Positions 32,601 through 39,634 of a stretch of DNA of 64,000 nt are shown in pieces. Under the pieces are notes generated by a model that saw nothing but the letters and a program-made list of their open reading frames with translations, was not told where the DNA came from and did not search any database. Where the stretch lies: assembly GCF_019857225.1 (NCBI RefSeq), contig NZ_JAFJSY010000052.1:1-64000 (forward strand). The letters are read 5' to 3'. The translations under genes were made by a program, and so were the position numbers. Each line of letters starts with the position of its first letter. Within the stretch, counting starts at the first letter, position 1. This DNA comes from Streptomyces plumbidurans. GTDB lineage: Bacteria > Actinomycetota > Actinomycetes > Streptomycetales > Streptomycetaceae.

Positions 32601-33525
32601 TCAGCGAGGCGCCCATGTTGATCGCGAGCAGGTTGGTGGTGCCGCCGATCGTGGTGGTGATGTAGAAGTACGCGTTGTCCTGGGAGCTGACCTGCGAGGC
32701 GATGATGACCGGGATCAGATAGACCACGGCGAGCGAGAACAGTGAGCCGGTGTAGTCGCCCGACAGGAACCTGCCGATCTCCCTGAGCGTCGGCGGCTTG
32801 GCACGGTCCTCGGTCGCCTTCACATGCCGCGGCACCAGACGCCTGAAGACCAGCCAGCCGAGAGGTACGACCGAGGTGGCGATCGCGGCGACCCAGGAGA
32901 CGAAGACGCCGGTCGTCGGGATCGCCACGGCGAACGCGACCAGCAGGCCCAGCTTCACCGCGGAGAACACGGTGTTGCCCACCGGCACCCAGGGCGCGCT
33001 TCGCAGCCCGGTCAGCACACCGTCCTGCAGGGTGAGCAGGTTCCAGGCGATCACGGCCACGATGAAGCCGAGTCCGTGCAGCGGCCCGTGCAGGAAGCGG
33101 TACGACGGCCCCCACGAGTTCAGCGTCAGCAGGAAGACGCAGGCCGCCGTCGCCACGACCAGCGAACTGCCCGCGTACGTACGGAAGATCAGCCGTGCGG
33201 TGGCCCGTCCGGCGACGGGGATGAAGCGGGCCAGGGCCCCGGTCAGGGTCACCGCGGTCAGGCCCGCGAGGAACTTCATCGCGGCGATCGCGGCCGAGCC
33301 CTGGCCGACCGCGTCCTCGGAGTAGTAGCGGGCCGCGGCCAGCCAGAAGCCGAGCCCGAGCACGGCGGAGATGCCGGTGTTCAGCATCAGCGCATAGGCG
33401 TTGCGGAACAGTTGGTTGCCGCCCTTGTTCCGGCCGAGCCCGGGCAGGCGAAGACGGCGCCCGGACTGCTCGGGCGCCTCGGTCGGGGGCGATTCCGCCT
33501 CGGTGGTGGTCGTCGTGTCAGACAC
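29680..33525 (-). CDS. Polysaccharide flippase fused to GT-C-like membrane protein
   Basis: 1281-residue fusion. Residues about 35-470 form a 12-segment oligosaccharidyl-lipid flippase of the MVF/PST type (FRNAYALMLNTGISAVLGLGF; WFAVGALLRVVMETYFAVLRA). Residues 470-630 are an acidic, Pro-rich cytoplasmic linker. Residues 635-1080 have about 12 more membrane segments resembling GT-C glycosyltransferases or O-antigen polymerase-like proteins, followed by an extracytoplasmic domain (about 1090-1235) and a last TM helix. One protein could thus both flip lipid-linked sugar units and transfer or polymerise them. The GTG start at 33525 overlaps the deacetylase gene by 8 bp. The fusion is last in a tightly packed four-gene operon. 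Linker and C-terminal half have no recognisable catalytic motif, so polymerase versus transferase is open. Confidence 0.82.
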   Translation of the reverse strand: MSDTTTTTEAESPPTEAPEQSGRRLRLPGLGRNKGGNQLFRNAYALMLNTGISAVLGLGFWLAAARYYSEDAVGQGSAAIAAMKFLAGLTAVTLTGALARFIPVAGRATARLIFRTYAGSSLVVATAACVFLLTLNSWGPSYRFLHGPLHGLGFIVAVIAWNLLTLQDGVLTGLRSAPWVPVGNTVFSAVKLGLLVAFAVAIPTTGVFVSWVAAIATSVVPLGWLVFRRLVPRHVKATEDRAKPPTLREIGRFLSGDYTGSLFSLAVVYLIPVIIASQVSSQDNAYFYITTTIGGTTNLLAINMGASLTVEGSHDPSRLAANTRAALKRMARIMLPICGVLFIGAPYILGVFGAGYADAATPLLRWFAVGALLRVVMETYFAVLRAQSRTAGLAWLQGLLCVLVLGLTLLLLPRMGLTGAGVAEISSLAVIVAIAAPKLFKILRAAPAAAVPEHTAPDGDLADLGAREVPATETARRRGPAWALDSDTLALGIHVDFDHVERRPDVRPGPGTPPTGTPVLPPDHRPTWARNPEVGLPVEERQPGSEASLGPAEVDAPFGAEFGEEVVREAEASLVAERPLEEVEDEEAADEEVRGPSPRPELPALSWRERLRPSRLGVVLGGLLAAALLLYWVPALRLDEADLDGMGGLGLISVLPLPTLLGAALLIVVFASLLWLGREHRALLLVTLLATVVSLHALPAVIETQPRFPTAWQHLGFLDYIDRTGSAVPDLDARWSWPGFFAAAAFVAKACGVNDLTAVIRWWPTLIELLYLAPMFLLVRSLRASWRAKWTGIWIFVLSSWVGQDYFSPQGFTYLLYLAFVAILLVWFRAPRVIWTKARPGEAEVEPTDRRQKAVLLAVLVGLYAASVPAHQLTPFVMLGVLAVLVLIGRSELRGLPILFAVMVAAWLGFMAEPYWSGHFNDLFGGVGGVGSNVSTSVSGRIQGGDSTHKLVLYTRVLLAGSVMAFACWGWWRRRDHKYRERSLLVLTFVPFLGFGMQSYGGEMALRVFMFAVPGAALLAGLALFPRTGVTAEERDKDRVSLAPLAALLAGLLLLGGFLVARWGNEPFERVRPGEVAAMDYVYAHDKPTVRVLWLSNDTINDVTPALPWGAKDMERVNYVPTLAPADPVLVSGLVKALKDAGPNSYLMINESQMTYLRMDVGYSDTWEPRLIQNLDRRPELKKAFANDDAVVYTLAKQPEGKVARPDPGPIGPQITWTPWSVVGALAALALMVLMTAREVVRVAMRPSVRQLRWLQSSYWFSLPLLAVFLASLVQRFLTMK

Positions 33526-34318
33526 GGGAACGGATGGCCTTCCGGCGTACCTGGCGTGCTCTGCGGACCATGGCGTACCCCTTGGTGAGGACGCGGTCCC
33601 TGGCGAAGGTGCGGGCGATCGCGCGGCCCTCGACCAGCCGCTCGAACTCCTCGATGTCCGTGCTGCGGCGCACGGTCACGCGCTGCAGGGCGTACGGCCC
33701 CTGGCTGCGCCGCGCGAGGCCGTTGCCGACGGCGAGCGCCTGGGCGTACCCCGTCTCGCGCACGGCCTCGCGCACCCGGCGGCTGGAGTAGCCGTAGGGG
33801 TAGGCGAACGAGGCCGGGACGGCGCCCAGTTCGTCGCCGATGATCTCCTTGCAGTGGATCAGCTCGTGCCGCAGCGCGGCGTCGTCGAGCTGGTCGAGCT
33901 GCGGATGGGTGTGGCTGTGACCGCCGATCTCGACGTCGTCGGCGGCGAGTTCGCGCACCTGGTCCCAGTCGAGCATGGTGTCCAGGCCGCCGCCCATGTC
34001 GTACGCGCCTTTGATCCAGCCCGTGGAGACGAACAGCGTGGACGCGAAGCCGTGCTTGGCGAGCACGGGCAGGGCGTGCCGGTGCACGCCCTCGTAGCCG
34101 TCGTCGAAGGTGATCAGCACGGGCCGGGCGGGCAGCGGGCGCCCCGAGCGCCAACTCGCCGCCAGGTCGGCCGTGTTGACCGGGGTGAGTCCCCGGTCGC
34201 CGATGCACGCCATCTGCTCCGCGAACGCCTCGGGTGCCACCGACAGCTCGCGCGTGGCGTCGTTGGGCGCGGTCGCGACCGAGTGGTACATCAGGACCGG
34301 CACCGGTGCCTCAGTCAT
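33518..34318 (-). CDS. NodB-type polysaccharide deacetylase
   Basis: 266-residue carbohydrate esterase family 4 protein. Motif 1 TFDDGYEG holds the catalytic Asp72 and metal ligand Asp73; motif 2 GGHSHTHP supplies metal ligands His134 and His138; YPYGYSSRR (near 174) is motif 3. No signal peptide or membrane segment is seen, so it may act inside the cell on lipid-linked or nucleotide-linked N-acetyl sugars, or leave by another route. It overlaps both operon neighbours by 8 bp, showing translational coupling. It probably removes N-acetyl groups from the polymer made by the flanking glycosyltransferases. Confidence 0.88.
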   Translation of the reverse strand: MTEAPVPVLMYHSVATAPNDATRELSVAPEAFAEQMACIGDRGLTPVNTADLAASWRSGRPLPARPVLITFDDGYEGVHRHALPVLAKHGFASTLFVSTGWIKGAYDMGGGLDTMLDWDQVRELAADDVEIGGHSHTHPQLDQLDDAALRHELIHCKEIIGDELGAVPASFAYPYGYSSRRVREAVRETGYAQALAVGNGLARRSQGPYALQRVTVRRSTDIEEFERLVEGRAIARTFARDRVLTKGYAMVRRARQVRRKAIRSRV

Positions 34319-35318
34319 GAGATCCCCCCTCGCTCACGAGATCCCCCTCGATCCCGACGACGGAGAAGGTGGCGTCGCCCCGGCGGGCCCGGACGCTTCC
34401 CACCACGTAGCCGCCGGCCGCCGTGAGCACCCCGGCGACGATCGCGCCCGCCCGGCCCGCACCGCCCGGCCGGGCCAGCACGGCGTCGCGCAGCCCCCGG
34501 GCCACACCGGCCGGCAGCACCCGGGTGGCGTACCGGCGCTCGGACTCAAGTCCCTTGTCCGCGCCCACACTTCGCGCCACCAGCGCCTTCGACAGGCCCT
34601 CGGCGTACGCCCGGGTGCGGAAGTACCCGAAGTGCTCGCGGGCCTCGGGCACCCGGTGGTGGATCACCGCCCGGTCGTCGATCAGGAGGATCGCGTCCGG
34701 TCTGGCGCGGGTGAGCCGAATGCACAGCTCTGTCTCCTCGCAGCCCAGCGGCCGCTTGTCGCCGTCACGGCCGATGCCGGTGGCGAAACCGCCCGCCGCG
34801 TCGAACGCCGTACGACGGAACGAGGCGTTTCCGCCAAGGACGTTGCGCACTTGGACGCGGCCCGGCGGCAGGCCGAGGTAGGTGCAGCCGACCACCCAGT
34901 CGAACTCCGCGGGGAACCAGGCGGGGCGCCGGCCCGACGCCCAGATCGGCATCGTACGGCCGCCCACGGCCATCACCCGCGGATCGGCGAACCCCTCGGC
35001 GAAGCGGCGCAGCCAGTCCCGCTCGGCCACGGCGTCGTCGTCGAGGAAGGCGATCACCTCGCCGCCGGAGGCCGCGATCCCGGTGTTGCGGCCCGCGGAC
35101 AGGCCGCGGGGGCCCGCGTTGGCGAGCACCCGTACCTCGTCGGTCTCCTTGAACTCCTTGGCCAGCCGGTCGAGCAGGGCCGGGTTGTGGTCGACGACCA
35201 GCAGGGTCTCCAGGGCGGGGTGCGACTGCGCCCGCACCGAGGAGACCGCCGCGAGGATGTCCTCCCAGCGGTCCTCGGTGTAGACGCAGATCACGACGGA
35301 GATGTCGGGATCGCTCAA
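34311..35318 (-). CDS. GT2-family glycosyltransferase, TTG start
   Basis: 335-residue GT-A fold glycosyltransferase. SDPDISVVICVYTEDRW begins the nucleotide-sugar domain, FLDDDAVAERDW holds the DxD-type metal site at 93-95, and GCEETELCIRL near 205 provides the ED-type acceptor/base motif. The C-terminal 90 residues are Ala/Arg-rich with a weak hydrophobic patch. No ATG or GTG fits the frame; GGGAGAGG lies 5 bp before TTG 35318, whose TTGA overlaps the stop of the upstream glycosyltransferase. It probably adds one sugar to the lipid-linked intermediate of the operon's polysaccharide. Donor specificity unknown. Confidence 0.85.
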   Translation of the reverse strand: MSDPDISVVICVYTEDRWEDILAAVSSVRAQSHPALETLLVVDHNPALLDRLAKEFKETDEVRVLANAGPRGLSAGRNTGIAASGGEVIAFLDDDAVAERDWLRRFAEGFADPRVMAVGGRTMPIWASGRRPAWFPAEFDWVVGCTYLGLPPGRVQVRNVLGGNASFRRTAFDAAGGFATGIGRDGDKRPLGCEETELCIRLTRARPDAILLIDDRAVIHHRVPEAREHFGYFRTRAYAEGLSKALVARSVGADKGLESERRYATRVLPAGVARGLRDAVLARPGGAGRAGAIVAGVLTAAGGYVVGSVRARRGDATFSVVGIEGDLVSEGGSHD

Positions 35319-36151
35319 GACACCTCTCCCTGAACGGAGTCGAGCCGGGCGGAGTCGAGCATCGGCGAGTGGTGTTCCTGCCGGCGCAGCTCCTTGCGGT
35401 TCGACCGCTCCTTGAGGATGACCTTGAGCACCCGGAATCCGTCGCGCACGGCCCGCAGATTGCTCGCGCCGTGGATGCGCAGATACTCGTAGCTCGGTAT
35501 CTCCTGCACCTTCAGACCCGCCTTGACCACCCGGATGTTGATCAGCGTCTCGATCTCGAAACCGGTGCAGTCCAGGGAGATCTTGTCCAGGCAGTGCCGC
35601 CAGAACGCGTTGTATCCGTAGCAGAGATCCGTGTAGCGGGCGCCGAACTTGCGGTTGACGACGGTGCACAGCGCCCAGTTGCCGAGCTTGCGGATGAACG
35701 TCATGTCGTCGGTGCCGCCGCCGTTGGCGAACCGGGACCCCTTGGCGAAGTCCGCGCCGGAGACCAGCGCCGAGACATAGCTGACGATCTCGTTGCCGTC
35801 CGCCGAGCCGTCCGCGTCGACCATCACGATGATGTCGCCGGTGCACGCCTCGAACCCGGTGATCAGCGCGTCGCCCTTGCCCTTGCCGCGCTGCTCGACG
35901 ACCTTGACCTCGGGCCACAGCTCGCGGGCCACCTGGACGGTGTCGTCGGTCGAATTGCCGTCCACAAGAACGACTTCGTGTATCCAGTCCGGAAGTGTCT
36001 TGAAGACGTAGGGGAGATTCTCCGCCTCATTCATGGCGGGAATCACCACGCTCACCGGTGGCGCGATGGCCAGGTGAGAGGAGATCGGCCGGTATTTGCT
36101 GGCAGTTAACGGGTCCTGGCCCGTGGTCGCCGGCCGGAGAACTGAACTCAT
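35315..36151 (-). CDS. GT2 polyprenyl-phosphate sugar synthase-like, with TTA codon
   Basis: 278-residue glycosyltransferase resembling dolichol-phosphate mannose/glucose synthases: VVIPAMNEAENLPYVF near 35-50, VLVDGNSTDDTVQVA near 61-75, VDADGSADG at 111-119 (DxD site), and a GTDDMTFIRKLGNW-CYGYNAFWR acceptor region. No C-terminal membrane helices are present, unlike DPM1-GtrA fusions. Codon 15 (36107-36109 on the plus strand, read in reverse) is TTA, the rare Leu codon decoded by the developmentally regulated bldA tRNA. As the first gene of a coupled operon, this makes the entire polysaccharide pathway a candidate bldA target. Downstream genes overlap by 4-8 bp. Sugar and lipid carrier are inferred. 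Confidence 0.87.
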   Translation of the reverse strand: MSSVLRPATTGQDPLTASKYRPISSHLAIAPPVSVVIPAMNEAENLPYVFKTLPDWIHEVVLVDGNSTDDTVQVARELWPEVKVVEQRGKGKGDALITGFEACTGDIIVMVDADGSADGNEIVSYVSALVSGADFAKGSRFANGGGTDDMTFIRKLGNWALCTVVNRKFGARYTDLCYGYNAFWRHCLDKISLDCTGFEIETLINIRVVKAGLKVQEIPSYEYLRIHGASNLRAVRDGFRVLKVILKERSNRKELRRQEHHSPMLDSARLDSVQGEVS

Positions 36152-36494
36152 GAGTCTGGTCCCTCTCGTCCGGTGGACCGCCCGCCCCTGGGCGGCCCGG
36201 TTATGTGTCCGGTTCGAAAGGGGGGTTCACGCCTGTGGCAGCACGAAATGGATCTCCGTGCATGCCGAGACGAGCTGGCAAAGCTGGCCGTCTGCCGGAG
36301 AACGGCAGCCGGTCGCGCGGCACGACTCGGTCACGAAGTGCGGTCACCGAGCACGGCACCCCCCTACCGCGCCCCGCCCCGGCTCCATCGCGGTCCTGAG
36401 CCCTCCCCTGGGCCGCTTGATGATGGACCGATGCGGGTGAGATGTACGACGGTATTGACGATTGAACCCATATGGCAAGGCCTGGAACGAGGCC
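36152..36494. other. Intergenic region upstream of polysaccharide operon
   Basis: 343 bp with no convincing coding sequence on either strand. It should contain the promoter of the leftward glycosyltransferase operon. I see no strong palindrome or canonical -35/-10 pair; TATTGACG near 36451 points rightward. The right edge is the stop of a small membrane protein gene. Confidence 0.5.
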
Positions 36495-36884
36495 TCACGT
36501 TTTTGTTGGTTTGACCGTTACACAGCAGACCAAAAGGAGCAAACTGATCACGGTCACTGCGATGATTCCGCCGCGCACCGACCAGCGGTGAACGGCCAAC
36601 ATGCCCTGCGCCACCAGCATGTTGAGGACAACCGCACCCGCGATCGCGCCAACTGCGCGACCGAAGGGCTCCAGCCCGCGCAGCGCGGCCCAGACGGCCG
36701 TCGCAGGCGCTGCGAGCAGGAAGAACAGGGTGAACGGGCCGCGCAGGGGTGAGTCGGAGTCGACGAGCGCCAAGAGCGCACCGAATCCCCCCACGGCCGT
36801 CGCGGCGCCCGCGAGCATGGGCGACAGGTCCCTCCCCGGTCCTGATCGCTCCCGCTGGGCGTCCGATGACGAAGGTCTCTTCAT
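36495..36884 (-). CDS. Small membrane protein, unknown function
   Basis: About 129 residues. The first 20 are charged and Ser/Arg-rich (MKRPSSSDAQRERSG); the rest forms four hydrophobic segments (LAGAATAVGGFGALLALV, GPFTLFFLLAAPATAVW, AVGAIAGAVVLNMLVA, GIIAVTVISLLLLVCCV). No conserved catalytic motif is recognised. Start ATG 36884 is preferred; ATG 36899 would add five residues. Upstream is a 260-bp gap to the divergent GDSL lipase gene. A small transporter-like or stress membrane protein is possible but unsupported. Confidence 0.65.
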   Translation of the reverse strand: MKRPSSSDAQRERSGPGRDLSPMLAGAATAVGGFGALLALVDSDSPLRGPFTLFFLLAAPATAVWAALRGLEPFGRAVGAIAGAVVLNMLVAQGMLAVHRWSVRGGIIAVTVISLLLLVCCVTVKPTKT

Positions 36885-37150
36885 ACGGATGGTCTGCATT
36901 GGCGACTTTGCCCCCCGACGCGCCGGATGCCGGGCTTCAATGTCGCGCAGCGCAAGAGGGACGTCAAGGTGCCGAAGTGGCCCATACCGGTTCTTGTGCA
37001 TTCTTGAACGAGTCTGTCCAGGGGGGGATCGTGCGCGAACTTGTCCGGATTCGCTCGGTGATTGACCCCAAGTCTTGACATGGACACTTCCCGTTTACAC
37101 GCGTAGTTGGTACGACGGTTACGGCAGAGATCCTGCTAAAGGGAGGTTCC

Positions 37151-37957
37151 ATGAGACGTTCCCGAATTGCCGTCTTCGTGAGTTCCATCCTCCTCGCCGC
37201 CGGCGCGGCCCTCACCGGGGCCTCGGCGGCGCAGGCGTCCCCCGACGCCGCAGCGACCGGCTATGTGGCCCTCGGCGACTCCTACTCCTCCGGGGTCGGA
37301 TCGGGCAGCTACATCAGCTCCAGCGGCGACTGCAAGCGCAGCACGAAGGCCTACCCCTACCTCTGGGCCGCCGCCCACTCACCCTCGACGTTCGACTTCA
37401 CCGCCTGCTCCGGCGCCCGTACGGGTGATGTTCTGTCCGGACAGCTCGGCCCGCTCAGCGCCGCCACCGGACTGGTCTCCATCAGCATCGGCGGCAACGA
37501 CGCCGGCTTCTCCGACGTCATGACCACCTGTGTGCTCCAGTCCGACAGTTCCTGTCTCTCCCGCATCGACACCGCCAGGGCCTACGTCTCCTCGACGCTG
37601 CCCGGACAACTCGACTCCGTGTACTCGGCGATCAGCGCCAAGGCCCCGAACGCCCATGTGGTCGTCATCGGCTACCCCCGCTTCTACGAGCTCGCCACGA
37701 CCTGCGTCGGCCTCTCCGACACCAAGCGGAAGGCCATCAACGACGCGGCCGACCAACTCGACACCGCCATCGCCAAGGCCGCGGCCGCGCACGGCTTCAG
37801 CTTCGGCGACGTCCGCGCCACCTTCACCGGCCACGAGATCTGCTCCGGCAGCTCCTGGCTGCACAGCGTCGACTGGCTGAACATCGGCGAGTCCTACCAC
37901 CCGACCGCGGCCGGCCAGTCCGGCGGCTATCTGCCGGTCCTGACCAGCGCCGCCTGA
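37151..37957 (+). CDS. Secreted GDSL/SGNH lipase
   Basis: 268-residue extracellular SGNH hydrolase similar to the S. rimosus/S. coelicolor GDSL lipases. Signal peptide 1-29 ends AAQA. Block I VALGDSYSSG has nucleophile Ser44; block III SISIGGNDAGF has oxyanion-hole Asn116; block V ESYHPTAAGQ has His250. Paired Cys residues (about 61/86, 128/136, 187/236) suggest three disulfides, as in those enzymes. Start ATG 37151 follows GGGAGG. Upstream, TTGACA at 37075-37080 is a possible -35 element. It cleaves esters of medium to long acyl chains and possibly phospholipids. The stop codon abuts the convergent kinase stop with no gap. Confidence 0.92.
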   Translation: MRRSRIAVFVSSILLAAGAALTGASAAQASPDAAATGYVALGDSYSSGVGSGSYISSSGDCKRSTKAYPYLWAAAHSPSTFDFTACSGARTGDVLSGQLGPLSAATGLVSISIGGNDAGFSDVMTTCVLQSDSSCLSRIDTARAYVSSTLPGQLDSVYSAISAKAPNAHVVVIGYPRFYELATTCVGLSDTKRKAINDAADQLDTAIAKAAAAHGFSFGDVRATFTGHEICSGSSWLHSVDWLNIGESYHPTAAGQSGGYLPVLTSAA

Positions 37958-39571
37958 TCACTCGGAAGGCGACGCCGAAGTACTGGGGGAGGCCCCGCCC
38001 GTCGGGGTCTCCGCCACACATGTCACCGAGAACGCAACCGAGTTGGATGTCGTCTCCACCGGCGAGCGCACCTCCACACTGATCTCGTTGCGGAAGGTCC
38101 CCGTGCTGTCGTACGTCGTCACGAACGCCCGGTCCTGCTTGGTCCTCGTACCGCCCCGGGGGAAGGACATGGTCTTCCACCCCTGGTCCATGACCTGGCC
38201 GTCCTTCGAGACCCAGCGGTAGCTCACCTGCGCCGGCAGATTCCCCACCGTGAACGTCGCCGTGAAGGCCGGCGCCCGGCCGCTCGCGGGCGGACAGCCG
38301 CCGGAGTAGTCGGTGTTCACGCCCGCCAGCGTGACCCGCACGGACTGCGGCGCGGCCGTAGGGCTGCTGCTGCTCGTGCTCGGCGCCGGGCTGTCGCCCC
38401 CGCCGCCCGGCTGCCGGGTGGTGGGTGTCTGCGAAGTCCCGCCCCCCGCCCGGGTGTTGGCGTTCCCCCCGGTCCCGTCGCCGCCGTTGTCGCGGTTCAG
38501 CAGCGCGTACGTCAGACCGGCCAGCGCCAGCGCGAGGACGACCACTCCGGTGACCAGCGCGACGGCGGCCCGGCGGTTGCGCCTCTTCGGCACGGCGGCC
38601 GTGGTCGCGGCCTGCGCCGGTGCGGTCGGATACGGCGTCGGCGGGGTCGCGTTCGGCATCGGCGAGGTCGGCGTTCCCCGGCCGGGGAACGCGGCGATCG
38701 TCGGCGTGTACGGGGCGCCCTGCACGGCGTCCGCGCGCGGCGTGCCGCCCGCACCGACGATCCGCAGGTCCTGCTCGGCCCGGTCGGCGGCCGGCCGCTC
38801 GGCCGGGTCCTTGCGCAGCAGCCCCTCGATGACCGGCGCGAGCGGACCCGCCCGCAGCGGCGGCGGCAGCTCCTCGTCCACGATCGCCCGCAGGGTGCTG
38901 AGCGGAGTGTCCTGGCGGAACGGGGAGTTGCCCTCGACCGCCGCGTACAACAGGACGCCGAGCGACCACAGGTCGGACTCCGGGCCCGGCGTGCGGCCGA
39001 GCGCCCGCTCCGGTGCCAGGAACTCGGGCGAACCGATCACCTCACCCGTCATCGTCAGCGCGGAGCTGCCCTCCACCATGGCGATGCCGAAGTCGGTGAG
39101 CACCACCCGGCCGTCGTTGGCCAGCAGCACATTGGCCGGCTTCACGTCGCGGTGCAGCACCCCGGCCGCGTGCGCCGCCCGCAGCGCCGCCAGCACCTCG
39201 GCCCCGATGTGCGCGGCCCGCTGCGGCGGTATCGGGCCCTCGGCCTCCAGGAGGTCGGCGAGGGAGATGCCGCGCACCAGCTCCATGACGATCCAGGGGC
39301 GGCCGTCCTCGGTGGCCACGTCGTAGACCGTGACCACATTGCGGTTGGCGACCCGCGCCGCCGCCCATGCCTCGCGCTCCAGGCGGGCGTACATCCGCTC
39401 GACGTCCTGGACCGGCAAACCGGCGGGCGCGCGCACCTCCTTGACGGCGACCTCGCGGTGCAGCACCTCGTCACGGGCGCGCCACACCGTTCCCATGCCG
39501 CCCTGGCCAAGGGGGGACAGCAGACGGTAGCGGCCGGCGATCACACGTTCACTGCCCGGTTCTTCGGACAC
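37958..39571 (-). CDS. Ser/Thr protein kinase with extracytoplasmic Ig-like domain
   Basis: 537-residue eukaryotic-type (PknB-like) membrane kinase. Gly loop GQGGMG at 23-28, ATP-binding Lys44 (VAVKEV), catalytic HRD 140-142 in HRDVKPANVLL, and DFG from Asp160. After a Pro-rich juxtamembrane region there is one TM helix near 333-353 (AVALVTGVVVLALALAGLTYA), a Ser/Thr/Pro linker and an extracytoplasmic domain (about 395-520) with two Cys. That domain lacks PASTA repeats and looks beta-rich, probably Ig-like. Start GTG 39571 follows GGGGGA. Ligand and targets are unknown. The gene converges with the lipase gene with zero spacing. Confidence 0.9.
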   Translation of the reverse strand: MSEEPGSERVIAGRYRLLSPLGQGGMGTVWRARDEVLHREVAVKEVRAPAGLPVQDVERMYARLEREAWAAARVANRNVVTVYDVATEDGRPWIVMELVRGISLADLLEAEGPIPPQRAAHIGAEVLAALRAAHAAGVLHRDVKPANVLLANDGRVVLTDFGIAMVEGSSALTMTGEVIGSPEFLAPERALGRTPGPESDLWSLGVLLYAAVEGNSPFRQDTPLSTLRAIVDEELPPPLRAGPLAPVIEGLLRKDPAERPAADRAEQDLRIVGAGGTPRADAVQGAPYTPTIAAFPGRGTPTSPMPNATPPTPYPTAPAQAATTAAVPKRRNRRAAVALVTGVVVLALALAGLTYALLNRDNGGDGTGGNANTRAGGGTSQTPTTRQPGGGGDSPAPSTSSSSPTAAPQSVRVTLAGVNTDYSGGCPPASGRAPAFTATFTVGNLPAQVSYRWVSKDGQVMDQGWKTMSFPRGGTRTKQDRAFVTTYDSTGTFRNEISVEVRSPVETTSNSVAFSVTCVAETPTGGASPSTSASPSE

Positions 39572-39634
39572 GGGCGTCCCCCATTCGCATCCGCGTGCTT
39601 TCTCCACTCCGTGTGATATCCCCACAAACGTAGC

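Noticed and set aside
28657..32745. A 1362-codon open frame on the plus strand
   Set aside because: It is antisense to the flippase fusion and extends out of frame from the GH39 gene; composition is Arg/Gln/His-rich as expected for a shadow of GC-rich coding DNA.
34311..35918. A 535-codon version of the second glycosyltransferase
   Set aside because: The upstream 200 codons are the wrong frame of the first glycosyltransferase; the TTG at 35318 with GGGAGAGG marks the true start.
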